Numbered from the stretch's first letter, positions 1 to 7,088 are shown. The stretch: 7,425 nucleotides of DNA from Pseudomonadota bacterium (GCA_021845555.1 JAJZVS010000192.1:1-7425); one strand, 5' to 3'. Program-made: numbers and translations. Notes: a model not told the origin generated them from the letters alone.

Positions 1-1167
1 GATCGCCGCCGAGCGGAACAGCATCGCGCCGGGGATGCGCGCCGCCCGGCCGAGCGGGACCAGCGCGAAGCTCGCCGCCGTCAATGCGCCGAACAGCGCC
101 GCCAGCCCGAGCGGCAGCGGATAGATCCCGGCCAACGGCGCCACCGGCAGCAGCCCGTCCAGCCACGGCCGCGCCAGCACCGGCAGCGCCGCCCCTGCCA
201 CGAGGCCGAGCAGGATGCCGCCGCTCGCCAGCACCGCCACCTGGATCAGGCAGACTGCGAACACCAGCCGCGCAGGGGCGCCGAGGCAACGCAGCACCGC
301 GATGGTGCCGGCGCGCGCCGCCAGCCAGGCCCGCACCGCGTTCGCCACGCCGATCCCGCCGGCGAGCAGCGCGGTCAGCCCGACCAAGGACATGAACAGG
401 CTGGTCTCGGTGACGAACCGCTGCACCCCAGGCGCCGCGTCCGCCGGGCCGCGGATGCGCCAGCCGCTGTTGGGGAAGGCCGCCCGCAGCGCCCGCGCGA
501 CCGCCGGACCGTCGGCCGGGGCGGGCAGCACGGCGCGCAGCGCGTAGCCGACGATCGACCCCGGTACTACCAGCCCGGTGGCCGGCAACGCCGCGCGCGC
601 GATCAGCGCGGGGGCGCCGAACAGCGCCGGCGTGGCGGCCTGATCCGGCGCGGCGACCAGGGCGGCGCGCAGGGTGAAGCTCTCGGTCCCCAGCCGCACC
701 ACGGCGCCGGGGGCCAGACGCAGGCGGCGCAGCACCAGCGGATCGGCGAGCAGCCCGTAGCGCCCGTCGCGCCGGGCCAGCGCCGCCGCCAGCGGTTGCG
801 CCGGGGCCAGCACCGGCGCGCCGACCAGCGGCCAGCGGGAATCCACCACCCGCAGCGCGACCAGCTCGCGCGCGCCGTCCGGCGCCACCAGCAGAGTCCG
901 AAGGTCGATCACTTCGGACAGAAGCGCCCCGCGGGTGACGAGCCAGGCTTTCAGCGCCGGCGGGGGCGGTGCGCTGCCGGTGCCGATCTCCAGATCGCCA
1001 CCGAGCAACTGCCGGCCGTTCGCCGCCAGCCCGGCCTCGGCCCCGGCGCGCAGGCTGCCGACCGCCGCCATGGCGGCGACGCCGAGCGCGAGACAGAGCA
1101 CCACCATGCCGAGGCCGCGCACCCCGCCGCGCAGTTCACGCCACGCCAGCACAAGGGCAAGCCTCAT
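1..1167 (-). CDS. ABC transporter permease, YbbP/FtsX family (N-terminal part, cut by window edge)
   Basis: The visible 389 residues are the N-terminal half of a large inner-membrane permease of the YbbP type (family members are usually about 800-850 residues with two FtsX domains). The N-terminus reads MRLALVLAWRELRGG, the basic amphipathic start typical of this family. A transmembrane helix follows at about 20-39 and then the family-like GRQLLGGDLEIG at 51-62. A periplasmic domain occupies about 60-250. The first FtsX-like domain has helices near 256-277, 303-326 and 350-372 and carries GIGVANAVRAW and TIAVLRCLGAPARL, the usual coupling region that contacts the ATPase. The last visible residues, PGAMLFRSAAI, match the family's end of the first FtsX unit. 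The reading frame is open to the edge with no stop. No Shine-Dalgarno is seen, but the conserved N-terminus supports this ATG. It starts 31 bp after the transglycosylase stop, so the two are probably cotranscribed. The family is thought to work with a YbbA-type ATPase on lipid or lipoprotein-like substrates; the substrate here is unknown. No ATPase gene is in the window. Confidence 0.9.
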   Translation of the reverse strand, partial: MRLALVLAWRELRGGVRGLGMVVLCLALGVAAMAAVGSLRAGAEAGLAANGRQLLGGDLEIGTGSAPPPPALKAWLVTRGALLSEVIDLRTLLVAPDGARELVALRVVDSRWPLVGAPVLAPAQPLAAALARRDGRYGLLADPLVLRRLRLAPGAVVRLGTESFTLRAALVAAPDQAATPALFGAPALIARAALPATGLVVPGSIVGYALRAVLPAPADGPAVARALRAAFPNSGWRIRGPADAAPGVQRFVTETSLFMSLVGLTALLAGGIGVANAVRAWLAARAGTIAVLRCLGAPARLVFAVCLIQVAVLASGGILLGLVAGAALPVLARPWLDGLLPVAPLAGIYPLPLGLAALFGALTAASFALVPLGRAARIPGAMLFRSAAI

Positions 1168-1198
1168 GCGGGACGGACGAACCGCGGGGGACGGCCGG

Positions 1199-1996
1199 TC
1201 ACCGGCGCGCGAAGTCGGCGTATTTGGCGGCCGAAGCCTCGAAATCGGCATAGGCGGCGGCCGGCCGCGCCGGGGCCGTGGCGCCGGACTGCCAGCGGGC
1301 CAGCACGCGGCGGCGGTAGTCCTCGCTCAGCCCCGGGGTTTGCGAGTGGTAGGCCGCCACCGCCGCCGGCCAGGTGTGGAGCCGATCGAACAGCCGGGCC
1401 AGGAAGCGGGCGGCGTAGAGCGCGTTGCTCGCGGGGTCGAACGCCGCCTGCAAGGTCGGGAAGGCGTGCGGGTGGTCCTGCAGGTTCACTTGCAGACAGC
1501 CTACGTCGATCGAGTGAATGCCCGCCGCCTGCAACGTGCGCACGGCGGCGATCGCCTCGGCCTCGGTCGCGAAGAACGCGCCCTGCCCGTCCGCGTCGAT
1601 GGTCCAGGGCCAGGCGTGCATCGGCGGGAGCGGCGCCGGCGGACGGGTGCCCGGCGCGGCGGCTCCCAGGCGCAGCGCCACCGGGCGGAACAGCGGCGGG
1701 GGGAGACGTACCACGGGCCGCGGGGGCAGGTGCGCGGCGCCGGGCGGGAGAGCGCGCGGGTCCGTGTCCGGCCGGCCGCTTTCGATCACCGCGACCGCGG
1801 CAAGCAGTCCGGGCGGCAGACCTGTCGCCCGCTCCGCCGCCGCGATCGCCGGCCCGCACAGCCCGCGGGCCGGCGGAGAGACGGGCGGGGCCGCGGAAGC
1901 CACCCAGGGCAACAGGGCGCCGGCAAGAATTGCGGCGATTCTCAAAAAAACGTTAATTTTGGGGCCAAGCTTCGCGGACATGGCGGTTTTTTGCAC
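1199..1996 (-). CDS. Secreted lytic-transglycosylase-like protein (SLT domain)
   Basis: Predicted periplasmic murein-cleaving enzyme of 265 residues. An N-terminal signal peptide is visible: basic residues, a hydrophobic stretch at about 18-33, and a likely cleavage after WVASA near 36. The SLT-like domain begins at LCGPAIAAAERATGLPPGLL, with E72 in AVAVIESGR as the likely catalytic acid. It resumes at AWPWTIDADGQGAFF (128-142) and SIDVGCLQVNL (162-172), and ends with HPHAFPTLQAAFDPASNALYAARFL and AAVAAYHSQTPG. C47 and C167 may form a disulfide. Between E72 and the AWPWT motif lies a proline-rich stretch (about 83-126) that I do not expect in this family. The longest start is a GTG at 1996 with GGGA six bases upstream. 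An ATG at 1981 (residue 6) is a good alternative and leaves a complete signal peptide. The first codons are AT-richer than the rest. It is followed 31 bp later by the YbbP-type permease. Activity on peptidoglycan is inferred from the family. Confidence 0.85.
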   Translation of the reverse strand: MQKTAMSAKLGPKINVFLRIAAILAGALLPWVASAAPPVSPPARGLCGPAIAAAERATGLPPGLLAAVAVIESGRPDTDPRALPPGAAHLPPRPVVRLPPPLFRPVALRLGAAAPGTRPPAPLPPMHAWPWTIDADGQGAFFATEAEAIAAVRTLQAAGIHSIDVGCLQVNLQDHPHAFPTLQAAFDPASNALYAARFLARLFDRLHTWPAAVAAYHSQTPGLSEDYRRRVLARWQSGATAPARPAAAYADFEASAAKYADFARR

Positions 1997-2039
1997 GATC
2001 GGTCCCGCGGCGCCAGCAAAATCGGCGTGACCGGCCGGA

Positions 2040-2098
2040 TGGTTGCCAGCCGGTGGTTGCCAGTCGGGTGGTTGCCAGTCGGGTGGTTGCCAGTCGGA
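2040..2098. repeat. Tandem repeat, 15-bp unit, about 3.9 copies
   Basis: Four adjacent copies of a unit reading TGGTTGCCAGTCGGG on the plus strand lie at 2040-2053 (14 bp, one substitution and one base short), 2054-2068, 2069-2083 and 2084-2098 (last base A). The middle two copies are identical. The array sits in the short gap between the miniprotein stop and the transglycosylase start, so it would be in the 5' leader of the transglycosylase mRNA or in its promoter region. Because the unit is a multiple of three it leaves spurious frames open on both strands, but I see no real gene there. It could be a slippage-generated minisatellite or clustered binding sites; nothing in the sequence decides between them. 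Confidence 0.9.
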
Positions 2099-2107
2099 CG
2101 ATACCGG

Positions 2108-2254
2108 TCAGCGATACAGCGCGATCAGCACGATCGCCAGCGCCGCGACGACGAACACCGCGCCGAGCCAGGATCTCCAACCAGGAAGGCTGCTTTCGGC
2201 CGCCCGCGCCGAGGCGGGCAGCCCCATCCGGTCGTGACGCACATGGGAAGCCAT
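2108..2254 (-). CDS. Hypothetical 48-residue single-pass membrane miniprotein
   Basis: A short open frame with an ATG at 2254 preceded by AGGGGG at six bases' spacing, and a TGA stop at 2108. The product has a polar, slightly basic N-terminal half (MASHVRHDRMGLPASARA, then a stretch to about 25). A single C-terminal hydrophobic helix follows at about 29-46 (LGAVFVVAALAIVLIAL), with Trp residues at 26 and 29 at the membrane boundary, and the protein ends in YR. That is the layout of a tail-anchored-like inner-membrane peptide. The frame can be extended upstream to 2320, but the longer version runs through an inverted repeat and lacks a ribosome site, so I chose the short start. I do not recognise a family. 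It lies 130 bp after the GMC gene and 111 bp before the transglycosylase, all on the same strand. The coding call rests on the ribosome site and the clean membrane helix. Confidence 0.55.
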   Translation of the reverse strand: MASHVRHDRMGLPASARAAESSLPGWRSWLGAVFVVAALAIVLIALYR

Positions 2255-2260
2255 GATCCG

Positions 2261-2266
2261 CCCCCT
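2261..2266 (-). promoter_or_regulatory. Ribosome binding site of the 48-residue ORF
   Basis: AGGGGG on the minus strand, six bases before the ATG at 2254. It decides the start of the miniprotein in favour of the shorter reading over the upstream in-frame start at 2320. Confidence 0.5.
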
Positions 2267-2276
2267 GCCACTCTGC

Positions 2277-2292
2277 CTTGCCGTTCGGCAAG
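2277..2292. repeat. Inverted repeat (7-bp arms, 2-base centre) upstream of the miniprotein
   Basis: CTTGCCG and CGGCAAG face each other around a TT centre. In RNA read on the minus strand this folds as six G:C/A:U pairs closed by a GAAC loop. It lies 23 bases upstream of the ATG at 2254, so it is placed to be an operator half-site pair or a leader hairpin. No U-tract follows, so it is not a standard intrinsic terminator. The rest of the 2255-2384 gap holds no gene and no promoter that I can call with confidence. Confidence 0.5.
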
Positions 2293-2384
2293 CATGAGCC
2301 GGAACCGGGACCGAATGCAATCAAAACCCGCGCCCCCATCGGCGCCGCCCAACCGCGCCACCTTGGGGCAATCGCTTCGCGCGC

Positions 2385-3992
2385 TCAGCCGCGCGAAGCC
2401 GCACGGATCATCGCCGCCCCCTTCTCGCCGATCATGATCGCCGCGGCGTTGGTGTTGCCGGAGATCACGGTCGGCATCACCGAGGCATCCACCACGCGCA
2501 GCCCCTCCACCCCGTGCACCCGCAGCTCGGGATCCACCACCGCGCGTTCCTGCGTGCCCATCGTGCAGGTGCTCGTCGGGTGGTAGGTCGTGCCGCCGGT
2601 GGCGCGGACATGGGCCAGCCAGTCTTCGTCCGTCTGCGCCGCGGCGCCGGGCAGGTATTCCTCCGTCACCAGGCGCTGCATCGCCGGGCTCTGGAACACG
2701 CGGCGCAGCACCCGCAGGCCGGCCACCATCGTCTCCCGATCGCCCTGGGTCGCCAGGTAGTTCGGCTGGATCGCCGGATGCGCCGCCGGATCGGGCGAGC
2801 GGATGCGCAGCCAGCCCCGGCTTTCCGGCCGGCACGGAATCGTCACCGCCGAGCAGCCGGGGAACCGGTGCATCGGCGCCCCGGCGCGGTCCAGGCTGCC
2901 GGCAAGAAACTGGTACTGCACGTCCGGCGACGAGAGCTCCGGCCGCGTGCGCACGAACATCCCGATCGGCCCCGCGCCCGTCATCAGCGGCCCGCCGGCA
3001 CCGAAAACATACTGCATCCCGGCGACCGCCTGCCGCACCAGGCTGTGCGAGATCTCGTTGTAGGTGTTCGCGTGCCGCGCGCGGTAGGTGATGCGCCCGC
3101 CGATGTGGTCCTGCAGGTTCTCGCCCACCCCCGGCAGATCCCGCACCACGGCGATGCCGTGCTCCTGCAACAGCGCGCCTGGCCCCACGCCCGAGAGTTG
3201 CAGCAACTGCGGGGAGTTGATGGAGCCGCCGGCCAGCAGCACCTCGCCCCGCGCCCGCGCCTGGCGGACCGCGCCTTGCTGGGAGAACGCCACCCCGACG
3301 GCGCGCCGCCCCTCGAACAGCACGCGATGGGCCAGCGCTCCGGTTTCGACCTTCAGATTTGCCCGGCGCAGGGCGGGGCGCAGATACGCCGCCGCGGCGC
3401 TCGACCGGCGCCGCCCGCGCACCGTGACCTGCAACGGGCCCACGCCGTCCTGCTCCGCCCCGTTGAAATCGGGATTGAACGGGATGCCGCATTCCCGCGC
3501 GCCGGCGATGAACGCGTCGTTCAGCTCGTGGCGCGAGCGCAGGTCGGACACCGCGAGCGGGCCATCGACCCCGTGGTATTCGCTCGCGCCGCGCTCCTGA
3601 TGCTCGGCCTTGCGGAAATAGGGCAGCACGTCGTCGTACGACCAGCCGGTGCAGCCGAGCTGCCGCCAGTGGTCGAAATCCTGCTTCTGGCCACGGATGT
3701 AGATCAGCCCGTTGATCGAGGACGAGCCGCCGAGCACCCGCCCGCGCGGCCAGGGCATGCGCCGGTTGTCGAGCGTCGGGATCGGCTCGGTCTCGAACAC
3801 CCAGGTCAGTTTCGGGTGGAAGATGTTGCGGAAGAACCCGGCCGGGATATGGATCCAGACGTTACGATCCTGCCCGCCGGCTTCCAGCAGCAGCACGCGG
3901 CAGGCGGGATCCTCGGTCAGCCTTGCGGCGAGCACGCAGCCCGCCGAGCCGGCGCCGACGATCACGTAGTCGAACGCTTCGGCGTCCTGCAT
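2385..3992 (-). CDS. GMC-family FAD-dependent oxidoreductase (choline dehydrogenase-like)
   Basis: Full-length 535-residue flavoenzyme that would oxidise an alcohol or a related CH-OH group. The ADP-binding motif VGAGSAGCVLAARL is at 12-25 and the acidic end of the Rossmann fold is LLLEAGG (34-40). GMC signature 1 is RGRVLGGSSSINGLIYIRG (83-101) and signature 2 is AGGSINSPQLLQLSGVG (254-270). PGVGENLQDH (287-296) is also typical. The catalytic pair is His471 in YHPTSTCTMG and, by the family's 44-residue spacing, Asn515 in GNTNAAAIMIGEKGA. The length fits the choline dehydrogenase/alcohol dehydrogenase branch (about 530-560). There is no signal peptide, so it is cytoplasmic or membrane-peripheral. 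The usual GTC of the catalytic loop reads STC here. Start is the ATG at 3992, with AAGGGG 11 bases upstream. It follows tldD by 49 bp on the same strand. Choline is not certain as substrate: no betaine aldehyde dehydrogenase or betI lies nearby, so I give no symbol. Confidence 0.93.
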   Translation of the reverse strand: MQDAEAFDYVIVGAGSAGCVLAARLTEDPACRVLLLEAGGQDRNVWIHIPAGFFRNIFHPKLTWVFETEPIPTLDNRRMPWPRGRVLGGSSSINGLIYIRGQKQDFDHWRQLGCTGWSYDDVLPYFRKAEHQERGASEYHGVDGPLAVSDLRSRHELNDAFIAGARECGIPFNPDFNGAEQDGVGPLQVTVRGRRRSSAAAAYLRPALRRANLKVETGALAHRVLFEGRRAVGVAFSQQGAVRQARARGEVLLAGGSINSPQLLQLSGVGPGALLQEHGIAVVRDLPGVGENLQDHIGGRITYRARHANTYNEISHSLVRQAVAGMQYVFGAGGPLMTGAGPIGMFVRTRPELSSPDVQYQFLAGSLDRAGAPMHRFPGCSAVTIPCRPESRGWLRIRSPDPAAHPAIQPNYLATQGDRETMVAGLRVLRRVFQSPAMQRLVTEEYLPGAAAQTDEDWLAHVRATGGTTYHPTSTCTMGTQERAVVDPELRVHGVEGLRVVDASVMPTVISGNTNAAAIMIGEKGAAMIRAASRG

Positions 3993-4011
3993 GGCTTCGT
4001 TTTCCCCTTCG

Positions 4012-4029
4012 CCGCGCGGGTCCGCGCGG
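4012..4029. repeat. GC-only inverted/direct repeat in the tldD-GMC spacer
   Basis: Two copies of the self-complementary octamer CCGCGCGG lie two bases apart (4012-4019 and 4022-4029). On the minus-strand transcript they can fold as a seven-pair stem with a GACC loop, starting 12 bases after the tldD stop. Without a following U-tract this is not a classic terminator. It could slow ribosomes or polymerase, protect the 3' end of a processed tldD message, or be a by-product of extreme base composition. Confidence 0.45.
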
Positions 4030-4041
4030 GGCGCCGCCGCG

Positions 4042-5481
4042 TCAGGTCGCCGTGCCGCCCACCGTCAGCCCGGCCATCTTCAGCGTCGGCTGGCCCACGC
4101 CCACCGGCACGCCCTGGCCGTTCTTGCCGCAGGTGCCGATGCCGGGATCGAGCGCCATGTCGTTGCCCACCATCGTCACCTTGGTCAGCGCGTCCGGCCC
4201 GTTGCCGATCAGCGTGGCCCCCTTCACCGGCGCCGTCACCTTGCCGTCCTCGATCAGATACGCTTCGGAGGCGGAGAACACGAACTTGCCCGAGGTGATA
4301 TCGACCTGCCCGCCGCCGAAATTCACCGCGTACAGGCCGCGCTTCACCGAGCGTATCATCTCCTCCGGCGCGTGCGTCCCGCCCAGCATCACGGTGTTGG
4401 TCATGCGCGGCATCGGCGCGTGGGCATAGGACTGCCGCCGCCCGTTGCCGGTCGGGCGCACCCCCATCAGCCGCGCGTTCAGCCGGTCCTGCATGAAACC
4501 CACCAGGATCCCGTCCTCGATCAGCACGGTGCGCGACGTCGGCGTGCCCTCGTCATCGACCGTCAGGCTGCCGCGCCGGTCGGGCAGCGTGCCGTCGTCC
4601 ACCACCGTCACGCCCGGCACCGCGATCCGACTGCCCAGCAGCCCGGCGAAGGCGGAGGTCTTCTTGCGGTTGAAATCGCCTTCGAGCCCGTGGCCGATCG
4701 CCTCGTGCAGCAGGATGCCGGGCCAGCCGGAGCCGAGCACCACCTCCATCTCCCCGGCCGGGGCCGGCACGCTGTCCAGATTGACGAGCGCCTGGCGCAG
4801 CGCCTCATCGACCGCGGCGCGCCAAGCCGCGGGCGCGACCAGCGCGGCGTAGCCGAAGCGCCCGCCGGTGCCGTAGCTGCCGGTTTCCCGCCGGCCGTCC
4901 TGTTCCACCACCAGCGTCACGTTCAGCCGCACCAGCGGGCGCAGATCGGCCACCCGTCCCCCGTCGGCGCGCAGGATCTGCACCGCCTGCCACTCGCCGC
5001 CCAACGAGGCCATCACCTGCACGACGCGGCTGTCCTTGCCGCGGGCGTAGGCGTCGATCTCCGACAGCACCGCGGTGCGGGCCGGGAAGTCGGCGGCGCC
5101 GAGCGGGTTGGCATCGGTATAGAGCCGCGCGTTGGTCTGCCGCGGCGGCTCGGACACCACGCCCGAATGGCCTGCCGCCACCGCGGCGACCGAGGCAGCG
5201 GCGCGGGCCAGCGCGTCTTCGCTGATCTCCCCGGCATGGGCGAAGCCGGTCGCCTCTCCGGCCACCGCGCGCAGGCCGAAGCCGAGCGAGGTATCGAACC
5301 CGGCGCTGCGGATCCGCCCGTCGTCCAGGCTGAGCTGCTCGCTTTCGCGATATTCCAGGAACAGCTCCCCGTCGTCGCTGCCGGCGAGCGCGCCGGCCAG
5401 CCGGCGTTCGGCGCCCGCCCGGTCGAGCGCGGCCTCGGCGCGGCCGAAGAACAGCTGGTCGGTGGTCTCAAGCGCGGTCAT
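4042..5481 (-). CDS. tldD: Metalloprotease TldD
   Basis: Zinc metallopeptidase of the TldD/PmbA (TldE) family, 479 residues, the usual TldD length. In known systems TldD pairs with TldE/PmbA to cut unfolded or modified peptides such as microcin precursors and the antitoxin CcdA. The metal-binding helix is HEAIGHGLEGD (His259, Glu260, His264). The third ligand Cys451 sits in GIGTCGKNGQGVPVGVGQPTLK. Between them are the conserved RTVLIEDGILVGFMQDRLNA (317-336), YAHAPMPRMTNT (352-363) and SGKFVFSASEAYLIEDGK (397-414). The C-terminal LTVGGTAT is family-like. All key residues are present. The ATG at 5481 overlaps the kinase TGA as ATGA and has AGGAG five bases upstream, so translation is probably coupled. 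No partner pmbA/tldE gene is in the window. Cytoplasmic; no signal sequence. Confidence 0.97.
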   Translation of the reverse strand: MTALETTDQLFFGRAEAALDRAGAERRLAGALAGSDDGELFLEYRESEQLSLDDGRIRSAGFDTSLGFGLRAVAGEATGFAHAGEISEDALARAAASVAAVAAGHSGVVSEPPRQTNARLYTDANPLGAADFPARTAVLSEIDAYARGKDSRVVQVMASLGGEWQAVQILRADGGRVADLRPLVRLNVTLVVEQDGRRETGSYGTGGRFGYAALVAPAAWRAAVDEALRQALVNLDSVPAPAGEMEVVLGSGWPGILLHEAIGHGLEGDFNRKKTSAFAGLLGSRIAVPGVTVVDDGTLPDRRGSLTVDDEGTPTSRTVLIEDGILVGFMQDRLNARLMGVRPTGNGRRQSYAHAPMPRMTNTVMLGGTHAPEEMIRSVKRGLYAVNFGGGQVDITSGKFVFSASEAYLIEDGKVTAPVKGATLIGNGPDALTKVTMVGNDMALDPGIGTCGKNGQGVPVGVGQPTLKMAGLTVGGTAT

Positions 5482-7088
5482 GGCGGCTCCTGCGGCGCGG
5501 TCGGTTCCCGCGATGGGTGCGTGTCGGGCGGCGACGCATCCTGCGCCGTGGCCGCTGCGTGCTCAACGCCGGCGCGCACCAGCCGCGCCGCCGGCAGGCG
5601 GATCTCGGCGACGGTGCCCGCCCCCGGCTCGCTGGTCAGCGTCAGCGTCCCGTCGTGACTCTCCATCAGCGCGCGGGCGAGATAGAGGCCGAGACCGGCG
5701 CCCGGGAAGCGGCGCGCCAGCCGGGCGTCGAGCTGGGTGAAGGGATCGAACACCCGCGCAAGATCGGCTTCGGCGATGCCGATGCCGGTGTCCGCGACCC
5801 ACAGCCGCAGCGCCGCCGCATCGCAGCGGATGCCTACCGTGACGGTGCCGCCTGAAGGGGTGAACTTGACCGCGTTCGAGAGCAGCTGGTGCAGCACCTG
5901 GCCCATCCGGCGACGGTCCGCCCGCACGCCGGGCAGCGCGGCGGGCAGATCGGTCCGGAGTTCGATACCGCCCGCCTCGGCCGCGGCCTCGAACCGGCGC
6001 AGGCCCGCGCGCACGAGCCGGGCCGGGTCCAGCACCTCCTCGGTCAGTTCGAACTGCCCGGCTTCCAGCCGCGTCACGTCCAGCACGGAATCGATCAGGC
6101 CCAGCAATTGCCGGCCCGCTTGGTTGATGGCGGAGGCGTATTCGCCGGCCCGCGCGGACGGGCCGGAGGATGCCACCGCCAACAGCGCTTCCGAAAAGCC
6201 GATCACCGCGTTGAGCGGGGTGCGCAGTTCGTGGCTCATGGTGGCAAGGAAGCGCGACTTCGCCTGGTTGGCCGCCTCCGCCGCCTCCTTGGCGCGGCGC
6301 ATCGCGCGTTCGGCCTCGCGGGATTCGGTCACGTCGGTAAAGGTGGTGAGGTTCATCCCGCCGGGGACCGGCTCGGCCCGGCGCTCGATGAAGCGGCCGG
6401 CCGGATTGACGAAATGGCGCACCCAGGGCTGCTGCCAGTCCCGGCCCTTGAGTTCGGCCGCCACCCCCTGCGCCAGCACCCCGCTGCCCAGGTGGCCGCG
6501 CGCCTGGAGCGCGTCGATCAGCTCGGCATGGGTGCAGCCTGGCGGCATCTGCCCGGGCGGCAGGCCGAGGAGTTCGGCCGCCATCGGGTTGGCCGCCACC
6601 AGCCGCCGGTCGGGTCCCCACAGGATGACGCCGTGGCGCAGTCCGGCCAGCATCAGGTCCATCTCGGCGACACGGCGGCGCACCGCGTGTTCCGCCTCGA
6701 CCAGGGGGGTGATGTCGGTGCAGACCAGCATGAACCCGCCGTCGGCCAGGGGAACCCAGCGGTTCTCCATGAACACGCCGTTCGGCCGCCGCCGCCGCCG
6801 GGTCTGCGCGCGGGTGCGGTCGTAGGCCAGCAGCCGGTCGGCCAGGGCGGCGGGATCGCCAGGGCCGAATTCGCCGGCCGCGGCCCGGCGGCGGACGATA
6901 TCCTCCAGCCGCTCGCCCACCGCGATCGGCGCACCCGCCATGATGGCGGCATAGGCGTGATTGAACAGGCGCACCCGGCGATCGGGGCCATAGACGCAGA
7001 TGCCTTGCGGCAGACCCTCGATCATGGCCGCGAGCAGGTCCGCGGGCTCCGGCGCGGCGCGGTCCGCGGCCGGGGCGTCCCCGCTCAT
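5478..7088 (-). CDS. Soluble PAS-domain sensor histidine kinase
   Basis: Signal-transducing kinase of 536 residues without membrane segments, so it senses a cytoplasmic cue. Two PAS domains are visible: the first at about 17-135 (GLPQGICVYGPDRRVRLFNHAY ... WVPLADGGFMLVCTDITP), PAS_7-like, and a second at about 141-258 (LRHGVILWGPDRRLVAANPMA ... NLTTFTDVTESREAE). A helical linker (259-278) leads to the HisKA domain FLATMSHELRTPLN, with His286 as phosphoacceptor. The ATPase domain has the N box LLSNAVKFT (Asn405), G1 DTGIGI (433-438), F box FDPF (447-450) and G2 GAGLGLYLA (463-471). A Pro/Ala-rich tail follows from about 505. Five consecutive arginines at 97-101 come from a CGG-rich codon run. 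There is no receiver domain and no response regulator gene in view, so it is an orphan here. The ATG at 7088 overlaps the ctaA TGA (ATGA), and the TGA overlaps the tldD ATG; no separate Shine-Dalgarno is seen for its own start, fitting translational coupling. The ligand is unknown. Confidence 0.95.
   Translation of the reverse strand: MSGDAPAADRAAPEPADLLAAMIEGLPQGICVYGPDRRVRLFNHAYAAIMAGAPIAVGERLEDIVRRRAAAGEFGPGDPAALADRLLAYDRTRAQTRRRRRPNGVFMENRWVPLADGGFMLVCTDITPLVEAEHAVRRRVAEMDLMLAGLRHGVILWGPDRRLVAANPMAAELLGLPPGQMPPGCTHAELIDALQARGHLGSGVLAQGVAAELKGRDWQQPWVRHFVNPAGRFIERRAEPVPGGMNLTTFTDVTESREAERAMRRAKEAAEAANQAKSRFLATMSHELRTPLNAVIGFSEALLAVASSGPSARAGEYASAINQAGRQLLGLIDSVLDVTRLEAGQFELTEEVLDPARLVRAGLRRFEAAAEAGGIELRTDLPAALPGVRADRRRMGQVLHQLLSNAVKFTPSGGTVTVGIRCDAAALRLWVADTGIGIAEADLARVFDPFTQLDARLARRFPGAGLGLYLARALMESHDGTLTLTSEPGAGTVAEIRLPAARLVRAGVEHAAATAQDASPPDTHPSREPTAPQEPP
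5487..5491 (-). promoter_or_regulatory. Ribosome binding site of tldD
   Basis: AGGAG on the minus strand, five bases before the tldD ATG and inside the last codons of the kinase gene. It is the clearest Shine-Dalgarno in the window and fixes the tldD start at the ATGA overlap. Confidence 0.8.

Noticed and set aside
1941..1996. AT-rich patch as a promoter
   Set aside because: It lies inside the first codons of the transglycosylase and encodes the Lys/Ile/Asn/Phe part of the signal peptide; no paired -35/-10 boxes are convincing.
2040..2098. CRISPR array
   Set aside because: The 15-bp units are directly adjacent with no spacers, and no cas gene is present.
2108..2254. aa3-type cytochrome oxidase subunit IV-like small protein
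   Set aside because: Size and single helix fit and ctaA is in the window, but the characteristic N-terminal residues of that family are not visible and the gene is not next to oxidase subunits.
1953..2339. 128-codon minus-strand frame through the 15-bp array with repeated RLATT units
   Set aside because: The repeats keep it open only because the unit is a multiple of three. It overlaps both the miniprotein and the start of the transglycosylase, and has no ribosome site or domain.
2323..2345. Possible intrinsic terminator after the GMC gene (five-pair GCGCC/GGCGC stem, then GGG and TTTT on the minus strand)
   Set aside because: The stem is short and separated from a run of only four T by four G/C bases; too weak to call, though the position 40 bases after the stop would fit.
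2125..3492. 455-codon minus-strand frame overlapping the GMC gene out of frame
   Set aside because: Shares the strand but not the frame of a gene with intact FAD and catalytic motifs; its product is Gly/Arg/Ala-rich noise.
2514..4298. 594-codon plus-strand frame opposite the GMC gene
   Set aside because: Shadow of the GMC and tldD genes; low-complexity composition and no domain.
3991..5658. 555-codon open frame on the plus strand opposite tldD
   Set aside because: It is antisense to a gene with all family motifs, its product is His/Arg/Ala-rich without any recognisable domain, and such frames are expected on the opposite strand in very GC-rich DNA.
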